Source: an uncultured Eubacteriales bacterium
Lineage (GTDB): Bacteria; Bacillota; Clostridia; Oscillospirales; Oscillospiraceae
Direction: 5' to 3'
DNA length: 20,988 nt
Assembly: GCA_900547315.1 (NCBI GenBank)
Contig: URGI01000032.1
Coordinates: forward strand, 1 to 20,988
Of the stretch, positions 14,019-20,661 are shown one piece after another. The stretch's first letter is position 1; each line of letters opens with the position of its first letter. Made by a program: the position numbers and the translations under genes. The notes under the pieces are model-generated. The model searched no databases and was not told the DNA's origin. It worked only from the letters and a program-made list of their open reading frames with translations.

Positions 14019-15071
14019 TTAAGCCTCGGATTCGGGCTTGATGTCTATCTTGTAGCCGGTGAGCTTTGCAGCGAGACGGGCATTCTGGCCTTCCTTGCCG
14101 ATGGCGAGGGAAAGCTGATTGTCCGGCACGATGACGCGGCAGCTCTTGCCGTCGTCAAGCATGGTGACGCTGATGACCTCGGACGGGGACAGCGCCGCGG
14201 CAATGTACTCCTCCGGATCCTCGCTGTACTTGACTATGTCTATCTTCTCACCGCCAAGCTCGTTGACGATGCTGGCAACACGACCGCCCTTCGGGCCGAC
14301 GCAGGAGCCGATGGGATCAACGTTCGGGTCTGCAGACCAGACGGCCATCTTGGTGCGGCTGCCGGCTTCGCGGGCGATGGACTTTATCTCGACGGTGCCG
14401 TCGTAGATTTCAGGCACCTCAAGCTCGAAAAGGCGCTTGACAAGGCCGGGGTGGGTGCGACTGATGAGCACCTGCGGGCCTCTGGTGGAATTTCTTACCT
14501 CAACGACGTAGACCTTGATGCGGTCACCCTCTTTGAGCTCTTCGGTCTTGATGCGCTCATTCGCGGCAAGCATGGCTTCCGTAAATTCGCTGTTGGAGGC
14601 GATGCGGATGGAGACGCTTCCGTTGCGCGGCTCGATATGGGAGACGACGCCGGTCAGGATCTCATGTTCCTTGGAGGTGAACTCCTCAAAGACGAGGCCG
14701 CGCTCGGCTTCGCGTATGCCCTGGATGATGACCTGCTTTGCAGCCTGAGCCGCGATGCGGCCGAACTTCTTGGTCTCCACCGGCACGCCGACGACATCGC
14801 CGATCTTCGCACGCTTGCTGATCTTCTTTGCCGCCTCAAGATTTATCTCAAGATTGGCATCCTCAACTTCCTCAACGACAGTCTTTTTCACGACCATGTC
14901 TATGCGCTTCTTGTCCTCGTCAAGAATGACTTCAACATTGTCCGCGCAGTCAGGATTGTCACGGCGGAAGGCCGCGAGCATTGCCTGATTAATTTTGTCG
15001 TACATGTAGCTTCTGGGAATGCCCTTTTCCTTCTCGATATCTTCTATGGCTTCAAAAAATTCTGCGTTCAT
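14019..15071 (-). CDS. nusA: Transcription termination/antitermination factor NusA
   Basis: The 350-residue protein has the N-terminal RNA-polymerase-binding domain (about 1-125, with ARRDN-like AFRRDNPDC and KKFGRIAAQAAKQVIIQGIREAER). An S1 domain follows (about 135-200), then two KH domains with RGPQVLISRTHPGLVKRLFELEVPEI, VGPKGGRVASIVNELGGEKIDIVKYSEDP and LAIGKEGQNARLAAKLTGYKID. The C-terminal acidic repeats of enterobacterial NusA are absent, as is normal in Firmicutes. NusA binds the transcribing polymerase and affects pausing and termination. This matters here because a terminator precedes the operon in the rimP leader and could be subject to its own control. Confidence 0.97.
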   Translation of the reverse strand: MNAEFFEAIEDIEKEKGIPRSYMYDKINQAMLAAFRRDNPDCADNVEVILDEDKKRIDMVVKKTVVEEVEDANLEINLEAAKKISKRAKIGDVVGVPVETKKFGRIAAQAAKQVIIQGIREAERGLVFEEFTSKEHEILTGVVSHIEPRNGSVSIRIASNSEFTEAMLAANERIKTEELKEGDRIKVYVVEVRNSTRGPQVLISRTHPGLVKRLFELEVPEIYDGTVEIKSIAREAGSRTKMAVWSADPNVDPIGSCVGPKGGRVASIVNELGGEKIDIVKYSEDPEEYIAAALSPSEVISVTMLDDGKSCRVIVPDNQLSLAIGKEGQNARLAAKLTGYKIDIKPESEA

Positions 15072-15085
15072 TTCTATAACCCCTT

Positions 15086-15541
15086 TTATATCGTTGCGTG
15101 CAGTCTTACCTGCGCCACCTGTGATTTGTCAAATTCAAGAGTTTCCTTGCCTGATGTGATCGTCACTCTGCCATTATCGTAGGCCGCAAGCACGCCGACA
15201 AAAGCCTTGCGCCCGTCTTTCGGCTGATACAGCTTTACCTCGACCTGGCTTCCCATGAACTGTTCAAAGTCGGACGGCCTTTTCAGCTCCCGCTCCGCTC
15301 CCGCAGAACCTACCTCGAAAACGTAGCTGTCGGGTATTGGATCAGCCTCGTCCAGCAGCGGGTCAAGCGCGCGGCTTATGCGCTCGCAGTCGTCTATCGA
15401 CACTCCGCCCTCTTTATCAATGTACACTCTGAGATACCAGCTCCCCGCCTCGCGGACATATTCAACGTCCCACAGCGAACAGCCCTCGTTTTCCACAACC
15501 GGTTTTGCAAGGGCAAAGACCCTGTCAGTGATTTTGCTCAT
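15086..15541 (-). CDS. rimP: Ribosome maturation factor RimP
   Basis: The 151-residue protein has the N-terminal RimP domain, with GCSLWDVEYVREAGSWYLRVYIDKEGGVSIDDCERISRALDPLLDE, the YVFEVGSAGAERELKRPSDFEQFMG segment (close to the usual EVSSPGLERPL motif), and an SH3-like C-terminal domain. RimP helps assemble the 30S subunit. It heads the nusA-infB operon. The ATG at 15541 has only a weak ribosome site (GGAAGTGAG), and the leader upstream contains a promoter and an intrinsic terminator. Confidence 0.95.
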   Translation of the reverse strand: MSKITDRVFALAKPVVENEGCSLWDVEYVREAGSWYLRVYIDKEGGVSIDDCERISRALDPLLDEADPIPDSYVFEVGSAGAERELKRPSDFEQFMGSQVEVKLYQPKDGRKAFVGVLAAYDNGRVTITSGKETLEFDKSQVAQVRLHATI

Positions 15542-15581
15542 ACGTCACTCACTTCCACATTTTAGTATGGCCATGCCGTTC

Positions 15582-15612
15582 GTAAAAAAGAGTGAGCCGA
15601 AGCTCACTCTGA
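15582..15612 (-). terminator. UUCG-loop intrinsic terminator in the rimP leader
   Basis: On the minus strand AGAGTGAGC, a TTCG loop and GCTCACTCT form nine perfect pairs (arms 15589-15597 and 15602-15610), followed at once by a run of six T. The UUCG tetraloop makes the stem very stable. It lies about 100 bases after the stop of the carboxypeptidase gene, but also downstream of a good promoter (15637-15665) and before rimP. It may therefore end the upstream gene, attenuate the rimP operon, or both. Confidence 0.88.
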
Positions 15613-15636
15613 CATTACCATAATCCTTACTATGTA

Positions 15637-15665
15637 ATAATACCACTGTATCTTGTATATTGCAA
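15637..15665 (-). promoter_or_regulatory. Promoter of the rimP-nusA-infB operon
   Basis: On the minus strand TTGCAA (15660-15665) is followed after exactly 17 bp by TATTAT (15637-15642). Transcription would start near 15630, about 20 bases before the terminator hairpin at 15589-15610 and about 90 bases before the rimP ATG. The region after the terminator (15542-15581) holds no comparable promoter. Confidence 0.6.
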
Positions 15666-15707
15666 GAACTTTTTTCCCGCCGTGCAATATATTTCGCGCG
15701 CTGACTC

Positions 15708-16538
15708 TTACAGCGTGTAATTCGGATTATAATGGGCGTAGAATTCCTCAAAGCAGATGCCGTTTTCCATGATGAACTGAGCCGCTTCCTTCCCGACGTA
15801 GCGGTAATGCCAAGGCTCGTCCCATCCGGTGAGCAGCACCTTGCGCGTCGGGTAGCGCTTTATAAAGCCGTACTCCGCGCAGTGCTCGTCAAGCCAATCA
15901 TAGAAATCGTGGTTCATGTTTTCATAGACAAGCTTCTGATAGTGCCGGTCATAGATATCGACCGCGAGGCCGAGCTGATGCTCGCTGCTGCCGGGGAACA
16001 TGGTGATCTTCTTCGCTTCCTCGACAGCGAGCTGATACTCCGGTTTGTTATAGTCCGTGGAGATGCCCATTTCCATCGCTATCTGCGTGGTTTTGCCGTT
16101 GAATAGCTGGTTCTGATAGGTGTACGTTCTGTACGCCGCACCGATAACGACGTTGAAGCCCGCGTCCTTTAGCGCCTGGATCATGTCGTTCAGGTCGCCG
16201 ACAGCGCGCGCGTCAAAGCTCATGCGGTAGCCGTCTATCTCCGTCAACTCCTCAGGCTCGAAGGCCGAGGACAGGAGGTTGTCGCTGTTGACGAGCTTAT
16301 AGCGCCAGTCGTCGAGAAATTCGTCCTGATCTATCTGCGGCCAGATATCCGCCGTAGGCTCAGGGGTATTGACCGAGGCGGGGTCAAGAAACGAGACGCT
16401 GTCGCTCTTTATGTATGCGCCGTCAACGCCGCCGAATATGACATCCGTCATATTCTCGGTGCGGGAATCTATAATGGTGTAAAGCACAAGGCACAGTATT
16501 GCCATGGTTATGAGCCATAAAACTTTCTTTCCTTTCAC
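15708..16538 (-). CDS. Membrane-anchored D-alanyl-D-alanine carboxypeptidase (peptidase M15B, VanY-like)
   Basis: Started at GTG 16538, which follows AGGTG after seven bases, the protein has 276 residues; a GTG at 16559 has no ribosome site and lies only about ten bases from the expected transcript start. A single membrane helix (5-22) anchors it, with the enzyme outside. The M15 zinc site is complete: SSEHQLGLAVD gives H187 and D194, EPWHYRYVG gives E241 and H244, and AAYRT gives R137. Such enzymes remove the terminal D-Ala from peptidoglycan stem peptides, trimming cross-links. A proline/threonine segment (about 55-67) links anchor and enzyme. It is transcribed alone from the promoter at 16576-16604. 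No other van-type genes are present, so housekeeping wall trimming is likelier than glycopeptide resistance. Confidence 0.9.
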   Translation of the reverse strand: MKGKKVLWLITMAILCLVLYTIIDSRTENMTDVIFGGVDGAYIKSDSVSFLDPASVNTPEPTADIWPQIDQDEFLDDWRYKLVNSDNLLSSAFEPEELTEIDGYRMSFDARAVGDLNDMIQALKDAGFNVVIGAAYRTYTYQNQLFNGKTTQIAMEMGISTDYNKPEYQLAVEEAKKITMFPGSSEHQLGLAVDIYDRHYQKLVYENMNHDFYDWLDEHCAEYGFIKRYPTRKVLLTGWDEPWHYRYVGKEAAQFIMENGICFEEFYAHYNPNYTL

Positions 16539-16575
16539 TGCCCTGCACCTGCCTTTCACAAATAAAATATAAGTT

Positions 16576-16604
16576 ATTATATCACCATTTCCGCATCAAT
16601 TCAA
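16576..16604 (-). promoter_or_regulatory. Promoter of the D,D-carboxypeptidase gene
   Basis: On the minus strand TTGAAT (16599-16604) is followed after exactly 17 bp by a perfect TATAAT (16576-16581). The start would fall near 16569, giving a 30-base leader to GTG 16538, which supports that start codon. Confidence 0.75.
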
Positions 16605-16729
16605 GTCCCGCGGCCGCACTCCTCCCCCACCGCGGATTTTAAGGGCATCCGGCGGCGCGGCGGGCGGTAATAGTGCGGCGATATCCTGAATATATATTTC
16701 TGTGCTGAAAGGAATATGGAGGTGGAATT

Positions 16730-17620
16730 ATGGCGAAAACACCGCTTTTTCGGGGTTCCTGCACCGCGATAATCACGCCGTTTACGAAAACCGGCGTCGA
16801 TTACGAGCAGCTTGAGCGGAACATAGAGTTTCAATATGAAAACGGCACCGCCGCGGTTGTTGCCTGCGGCACGACCGGCGAAAACGCGACGCTCACCGGC
16901 GGTGAGCACAGTGAGGTCATCCGTCGGGTGATACACACGGCCAAGGGGCGCATGAAGGTCATCGCCGGTGTCGGCGGGAACAACACGGAGCGCGTTCTGA
17001 GGCGAGCCGAGGACGCGAAGTTCATGGGGGCAGACGGCATACTTATGATCTGCCCATATTACAACAAGACGACGCAGAAAGGGCTTATCGAGCACTTCAC
17101 ATACGTCGCCGACCGCGTCGACCTGCCGATGATATTGTATAACGTCCCCAGCCGTACCGGCATGAGCATTGCTCCGGAGACGTACAAAGTCCTGTCGGAA
17201 CACCCGAACATAAACGGCGTGAAGGAGGCGTCCGGCGATATCGCGCTTGTCGGCACGATACGCAGCCTGTGCGGCGACGCGCTGAATATCTGGAGCGGTA
17301 ACGACAGCGACACCGTGCCGATGATGGCGCTCGGTGCGCACGGTGTCATATCCGTTGCAAGCAATATTGTCCCCGCCGCCGTCACGAAGCTGTGCGCCCT
17401 GTGCCTTGACGGAAACTATCCTGAGGCGACGGCGCTGTACGCAAAGTACGCGGCCTTCTTCTCCGCACTGTTCATCGAGACGAACCCCATCCCTGTCAAG
17501 ACCGCAATGCGGCTTGCGGGCATGGACAGCGGGATAATGCGTCTGCCGCTGACGGAGATGTACGAAAGCAATCTCGAAAAGCTGAAAGCCGCGATGCACG
17601 GCATCGGCATTGAGACATGA
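16730..17620 (+). CDS. dapA: 4-hydroxy-tetrahydrodipicolinate synthase
   Basis: The 296-residue protein is a DapA-type barrel aldolase. It has GTTGENATLT (47-56), YNVPSRTG with Y137 and R142, and the Schiff-base lysine K165 in GVKEAS. GNDSD and the AHGVISVASN segment follow in the expected order. The enzyme joins pyruvate and aspartate semialdehyde, the first committed step to diaminopimelate and lysine, and thus feeds peptidoglycan synthesis. ATG 16730 has a strong GGAGGTGG site. The gene stands alone, divergent from the carboxypeptidase and followed by its own terminator. The 125 bases upstream are too short and unlike a lysine riboswitch, and I find no convincing -35 box, only an AT-rich TATATATTT near 16691. 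Confidence 0.96.
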   Translation: MAKTPLFRGSCTAIITPFTKTGVDYEQLERNIEFQYENGTAAVVACGTTGENATLTGGEHSEVIRRVIHTAKGRMKVIAGVGGNNTERVLRRAEDAKFMGADGILMICPYYNKTTQKGLIEHFTYVADRVDLPMILYNVPSRTGMSIAPETYKVLSEHPNINGVKEASGDIALVGTIRSLCGDALNIWSGNDSDTVPMMALGAHGVISVASNIVPAAVTKLCALCLDGNYPEATALYAKYAAFFSALFIETNPIPVKTAMRLAGMDSGIMRLPLTEMYESNLEKLKAAMHGIGIET

Positions 17621-17637
17621 TCTGACAGACTATGTGA

Positions 17638-17682
17638 AACGGCCCTGGAGCGCTCCCTCAATGGATGCGCCCCAAGGCCGTT
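17638..17682 (+). terminator. Terminator of dapA
   Basis: AACGGCC (17638-17644) and GGCCGTT (17676-17682) pair perfectly. A second inner pairing of GGAGCGC with GCGCCCC extends the stem with one mismatch, and a T-rich stretch (TTATTCTTTCT) follows. It is 18 bases after the dapA stop. In the other direction no U-run follows, so it serves the rightward gene best. Confidence 0.65.
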
Positions 17683-17727
17683 ATTCTTTCTCTGCGGTTG
17701 ATCATATTTTTGCTTCAAGAATGGAGT

Positions 17728-18087
17728 TCAGTCCAGCACGATGTCTTTTTTCTTTCCGTTTTTCTTTCTCGGGTACTGGCGAATACGGGTGACGAAATCC
17801 AGATTGATGATCTCAAGCTCACCGGAATTCTTCTCGATGACCATGCCGCCGTCATCGATTTCCTTTATCACGCCCTGCACACTGCCGTCGTTTGATGTGA
17901 TCGTATAAATGATGCACTCTTCTCCGATAAACCGTTTTGCCAGTTCTTTCATAATGCTGTTCTCCTTATTCTGCATTTTTCGGTTCAAGATATGTCTGAC
18001 TGCCGCCAGCCGTCTTCTTCGTGCTATCCATGGTATAATTACAAGGACGACCAAGACGAACAAGATTAGGTAAGTATTTCCGTTCAT
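17728..18087 (-). CDS. Membrane-tethered small beta-domain protein (DUF6897-like)
   Basis: The 119-residue product has one N-terminal helix (about 5-21) followed by a very basic stretch (ARRRRLAAVRHILNRK), so its C-terminal part should lie in the cytoplasm. Residues 46-119 (MKELAKRFIGEECIIYT ... NLDFVTRIRQYP, then KKNGKKKDIVLD) look like a compact Sm/SH3-like beta domain. From memory they resemble short stand-alone clostridial proteins of unknown function (DUF6897). An internal ribosome site AAGGAG lies nine bases before ATG 17952 (M46), so a soluble 74-residue form may also be made. The first ATG overlaps the preceding gene stop (ATGA). The function is unknown. It closes the XRE/DUF3169 operon. 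Confidence 0.8.
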   Translation of the reverse strand: MNGNTYLILFVLVVLVIIPWIARRRRLAAVRHILNRKMQNKENSIMKELAKRFIGEECIIYTITSNDGSVQGVIKEIDDGGMVIEKNSGELEIINLDFVTRIRQYPRKKNGKKKDIVLD

Positions 18088-18254
18088 TTACGTTTTTCCT
18101 TATGGCGCATGATAAAAGCAATGGCCAATTCAACTGCTCCGACAATCAGCCATACAACGCCGATGGCGGTATTTTTCACCCACAAGAACCAAAGCAGCGA
18201 CACCAGAAGCCAAGTGACCGCTAAAACAAAACAACCGGTACTGCTGAGCTTCAT
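18084..18254 (-). CDS. 56-residue two-helix membrane protein
   Basis: Started at ATG 18254, seven bases after AAGGAGG, the product has two hydrophobic helices (about 6-26 and 29-48) and a basic end (RHKEKRK). A longer frame to 18344 would overlap the DUF3169 gene without a ribosome site. I recognise no family. It lies 22 bases after the DUF3169 gene and overlaps the next gene by four bases, so it is a true operon member. A helper subunit for the DUF3169 protein is possible but unproven. Confidence 0.75.
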   Translation of the reverse strand: MKLSSTGCFVLAVTWLLVSLLWFLWVKNTAIGVVWLIVGAVELAIAFIMRHKEKRK

Positions 18255-18276
18255 AAAACTTCCTCCTTGAAAGAAA

Positions 18277-19068
18277 TCACGGGATTTTAATCCCTGCTTT
18301 TGAGCAGCGCATCGCTTCCCTGCAATATGCCGACAGATTGACAAGCCAGATAAGGCACACTACCAGCGACGGCAGGAAGCCGATCTCGAATACCAGCGCA
18401 CAGACTGCAAGCACGATAGCCAGAACCGCGCAGACGGTGCTCGTTGCGGTGTATGCTTTATAGGCGCATTTGCCGATCATGATCTTCTCCGCCTCGTCGC
18501 AGCTGTCCACCCACTTTTTCTGGAACTTCATATCATAGACGGATACATCCTTCACAGGATTTGTATGCTTGGCGGCGTCAACGCACTTCTGCTGTATAAC
18601 GATCGTCTCGACCATAATGGCCAGGAATCCAACTATGCTGGCAAAAACCGCATATGTGCCCGGCCTGCTGTCAAACGCGGCAAAGCCCGCAGAGTACGAC
18701 GCAGCAATGAGAAAATAGGAGATGACCAGCGCGGCGCTGGATATCCACATCGCAGTTGATATCTTCCCGTCGATGATGTCGGCCAGCTCCTCATCTTCGC
18801 CGTCCCACATGCCGATCAGCTTCTTCGCGCTGCGGTAAATGGGGGCACAGACAGCAGGCACTATAACTGCCAGCGCCAGCATGAGCCACGGCGCGATACG
18901 CGTACCGAAGAACGCGCCCGCGGCTTCTATGCTTCCGGTCAGTTCGTTCAGCGCGTATTTTCCGGAGAAATAGCCTATCACTCCGCCTATAAGCGCGCAC
19001 ACGGCAAAAAGAAGGATGAATTTCGGCAGAGCCTTTCGATTCGTCCGCTTGATCTCATTGTTATCCAT
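18277..19068 (-). CDS. DUF3169 family six-helix membrane protein
   Basis: The 263-residue protein has six predicted membrane helices (about 16-36, 58-78, 106-128, 138-158, 207-228, 230-247). An acidic loop GMWDGEDEELADIIDGKISTAMWIS precedes the third helix, and a cytoplasmic-looking loop (160-205) contains VYDMKFQKKWVDSCDEAEKIMIGKCAYKAY. This pattern is typical of DUF3169, found in Firmicutes usually beside a small XRE regulator, as here. No enzymatic residues are evident and its role is unknown. ATG 19068 follows AGGAGG by nine bases, and the gene overlaps the regulator by eight bases. Confidence 0.88.
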   Translation of the reverse strand: MDNNEIKRTNRKALPKFILLFAVCALIGGVIGYFSGKYALNELTGSIEAAGAFFGTRIAPWLMLALAVIVPAVCAPIYRSAKKLIGMWDGEDEELADIIDGKISTAMWISSAALVISYFLIAASYSAGFAAFDSRPGTYAVFASIVGFLAIMVETIVIQQKCVDAAKHTNPVKDVSVYDMKFQKKWVDSCDEAEKIMIGKCAYKAYTATSTVCAVLAIVLAVCALVFEIGFLPSLVVCLIWLVNLSAYCREAMRCSKAGIKIP

Positions 19069-19276
19069 TGTCTTCTTCCTCCTGTAAATAGAAAACTTCT
19101 TCCACTGTAACGCCGCACACCTTTGCGATCGTCAGGGCAAGGGCGACGGACGGCGAATAGTCGCCCCGCTCGATCAGGCTTATCGTCTGGCGGGACACGC
19201 CGCACAGGCGCCCCATCTCCTGCTGATTGACGTTCAGTGCGGCTCTGCGTTCCTTCAAACGATTCCGCAGTATCAT
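19061..19276 (-). CDS. Small XRE-family regulator (single HTH domain)
   Basis: The 71-residue protein is essentially one Cro/CI-type helix-turn-helix: LKERRAALNVNQQEMGRLCG, then VSRQTISLIERGDYSPSVALALTIAKVCGVTVEEVF, and an acidic end. ATG 19276 follows GGAGG by six bases; the longer frame to 19330 runs through the promoter. Such short regulators next to DUF3169 or DUF2178 membrane proteins usually control their own operon. The four TGACAA/TTGTCA half-sites at 19291-19350 over its promoter are the natural target. Confidence 0.92.
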   Translation of the reverse strand: MILRNRLKERRAALNVNQQEMGRLCGVSRQTISLIERGDYSPSVALALTIAKVCGVTVEEVFYLQEEEDNG

Positions 19277-19290
19277 ACAGCACCTCCAGT

Positions 19291-19350
19291 TGACAACATT
19301 ATACGTCTTAATGACAAATATCCTTGTCATTTTGCATTGTACTCTTGTCA
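19291..19350. promoter_or_regulatory. Exactly symmetric four-half-site operator of the XRE/DUF3169 operon
   Basis: TGACAA occurs at 19291-19296 and 19312-19317, and its reverse TTGTCA at 19324-19329 and 19345-19350. All four are symmetric about 19320.5, with 21 bp between like-oriented copies, i.e. two helical turns. The inner pair extends to a 7-bp perfect inverted repeat (ATGACAA-N6-TTGTCAT). A fifth TTGTCA at 19358-19363 overlaps the -35 box. The inner palindrome covers the expected transcript start, a repressor position. Confidence 0.7.
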
Positions 19351-19364
19351 GCTATATTTGTCAA
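19336..19364 (-). promoter_or_regulatory. Promoter of the XRE/DUF3169 operon
   Basis: On the minus strand a perfect TTGACA (19359-19364) is followed after exactly 17 bp by TACAAT (19336-19341). Transcription would begin near 19329, inside the inner palindrome. A separate TATAAT (19298-19303) lies closer to the gene but lacks a good -35 box. Confidence 0.8.
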
Positions 19365-19371
19365 TAACTAT

Positions 19372-19412
19372 TTAAAAATTAAGGGAGAGGTCTTATCTGC
19401 AAAGCCTCTCCC
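19372..19412 (-). terminator. Terminator of the phosphopantetheinyl transferase gene
   Basis: GGGAGAGG (19383-19390) and CCTCTCCC (19405-19412) form eight perfect pairs. On the minus strand the stem is followed by TTAATTTTT. It begins 15 bases after the stop of the leftward gene ending at 19428 and separates it from the XRE/DUF3169 promoter. Confidence 0.8.
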
Positions 19413-19427
19413 CGTGTGTTTAAGTCG

Positions 19428-20021
19428 TTATAGAATTTTTATCTCAAGCTCCGCGCTCGGCTCATCCGGTATATACACCGAGCAGAAATATCCGCCATGC
19501 TCCGCTGTGCGCATGGTTCCGGCCAAGCCACCGATCGTGCAGAATGAATTGAGCGGTATCCCTGTGCCGTGGGCTTTCACATAGCTCTCCTTCATAGTCC
19601 AGACGCGCGTAAATGCCGCTCCCCTGTCCGCAGAGTTCAGCACAAACTCCCGCTCGCACGGCGTAAACCTCCGCTCAAGGATACGCACATCCGCCGCGGC
19701 GCGCTTCTGGATATCAACACCTATCGCCCGATCATACACCGCGCAGGCGCAGCGATCCCCAGAGTGCGACAGGCTGAAGCGCAGCGGCACATCCGCAAGC
19801 TCCGGCTTGCCGGATTTGTCGGTTACTATCTCCACCGGAAATTCTATCTCCGGCATGGTATCGCGCAGGGCATATATCAGCAGCCGCTCCGCGCATATCC
19901 CCTCGGCGCGCCGCGCAGCGCTCTTCGCCGCGCGCAGCTTATCGAGCCGGTACCGCGAAAAGATCGCCTCGTCCGCCGTTGCCGTTGCGTCTATCTCGGA
20001 TATATACAGCCGCGGCGTCAT
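19428..20021 (-). CDS. Sfp-type 4'-phosphopantetheinyl transferase
   Basis: The 197-residue protein shows the Sfp signature: SLSHSGD (83-89), GVDIQ (101-105, metal-binding D103) and WTMKESYVKAHGTGI (141-155, with W141, K144, E145 and K149). It should move the phosphopantetheine arm of CoA onto a serine of a carrier protein. With no polyketide or peptide synthetase gene in view, the partner may be the fatty-acid acyl carrier protein or lie elsewhere. The start ATG overlaps the stop of the HD-domain gene (ATGA) without a strong ribosome site, so translation is probably coupled. It is slightly shorter than Sfp (224 residues). Confidence 0.9.
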   Translation of the reverse strand: MTPRLYISEIDATATADEAIFSRYRLDKLRAAKSAARRAEGICAERLLIYALRDTMPEIEFPVEIVTDKSGKPELADVPLRFSLSHSGDRCACAVYDRAIGVDIQKRAAADVRILERRFTPCEREFVLNSADRGAAFTRVWTMKESYVKAHGTGIPLNSFCTIGGLAGTMRTAEHGGYFCSVYIPDEPSAELEIKIL

Positions 20022-20560
20022 GCGCGCATAGCGTCGATGGTTTTGCCGATAAGCTCCGACAGCTCCATGTCAAGCATCTCCGCGCCGCGGCGTATCACGT
20101 CGCGCGAGCATCCGGCGGCAAACTTCTTGTCCTTGAATTTCTTCATCACGGACTTGACCTCCATGCCCTCAAGTCCGGTCGGGCGCATGAGCGCAACCGC
20201 GCCGATCAGTCCGGTCAGCTCGTCAGTCGCAAACAGCACCTTCTCCATGTACTTAACCGGCTCGACATCTATGCAGATGCCGTAGCCATGGCTGATAACA
20301 GCATGGATGACGTCCTCGTCTATATCGTTCTCGTGCAGCAGCTCTATCGCCTTGACGCAGTGCTGCTCCGGATACAGCTCAAAATCGATGTCATGCAGCA
20401 TTCCGACGGTGCGCCAGAAATTGACGTTCTCCGGATCGTATTCTTTTGCAAATTCGCCCATGACCTTTGAGACCGTCTCGCCGTGCTGAATGTGAAACGG
20501 CTCCTTATTATATTTCTTCAGCAGTTCTTCCGCTTGTTCAGGTGTAGGTATGTAGCTCAT
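20018..20560 (-). CDS. HD-domain metal-dependent phosphohydrolase
   Basis: The 180-residue protein has the HD superfamily pattern: H26 (FHIQHGETV), the HD pair H56-D57 in GMLHDIDFE, H86 and H91 (VIHAVISHGYG), and D113 in FATDELTGLIG. These residues hold a two-metal centre that cleaves phosphate bonds, often in nucleotides. No second domain is visible and the substrate is unknown. It is coupled to the phosphopantetheinyl transferase gene by a four-base overlap. ATG 20560 follows GGGAG by nine bases. Because a terminator lies just upstream, expression needs read-through or a promoter within 20561-20600. Confidence 0.85.
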   Translation of the reverse strand: MSYIPTPEQAEELLKKYNKEPFHIQHGETVSKVMGEFAKEYDPENVNFWRTVGMLHDIDFELYPEQHCVKAIELLHENDIDEDVIHAVISHGYGICIDVEPVKYMEKVLFATDELTGLIGAVALMRPTGLEGMEVKSVMKKFKDKKFAAGCSRDVIRRGAEMLDMELSELIGKTIDAMRA

Positions 20561-20580
20561 TTTATCTGTCTCCCGTGTAT

Positions 20581-20622
20581 AAAAATTGCCCGACGCCGGT
20601 GGAATATCCGCCTGACGTCGGG
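20581..20622 (-). terminator. Terminator between the lipoprotein and HD-domain genes
   Basis: CCCGACG (20589-20595) pairs with CGTCGGG (20616-20622), and inside it GGTGGA (20598-20603) pairs with TCCGCC (20607-20612) with one wobble and a 3-base loop. On the minus strand CAATTTTT follows. It ends the lipoprotein transcript, at least in part. Confidence 0.8.
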
Positions 20623-20661
20623 TACATGATAACGCTGTTTTCTCCGGAAATCAAGAAAAAA

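Noticed and set aside
15545..15751. 68-residue minus-strand frame through the rimP leader
   Set aside because: It runs across the carboxypeptidase end, the promoter and the terminator hairpin, with no ribosome site and no likeness to a protein.
15708..16538. Vancomycin-resistance vanY cassette
   Set aside because: The enzyme family fits, but no vanR/S/H/A/X genes are present and the gene has its own ordinary promoter; a wall-trimming role is simpler.
16605..16729. Possible lysine riboswitch or T-box before dapA
   Set aside because: Only 125 bases are available, with no visible multi-stem aptamer, T-box sequence or terminator before the start codon.
16601..17599. 332-residue minus-strand open frame opposite dapA
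   Set aside because: It is a shadow of dapA, whose catalytic residues are all present on the plus strand.
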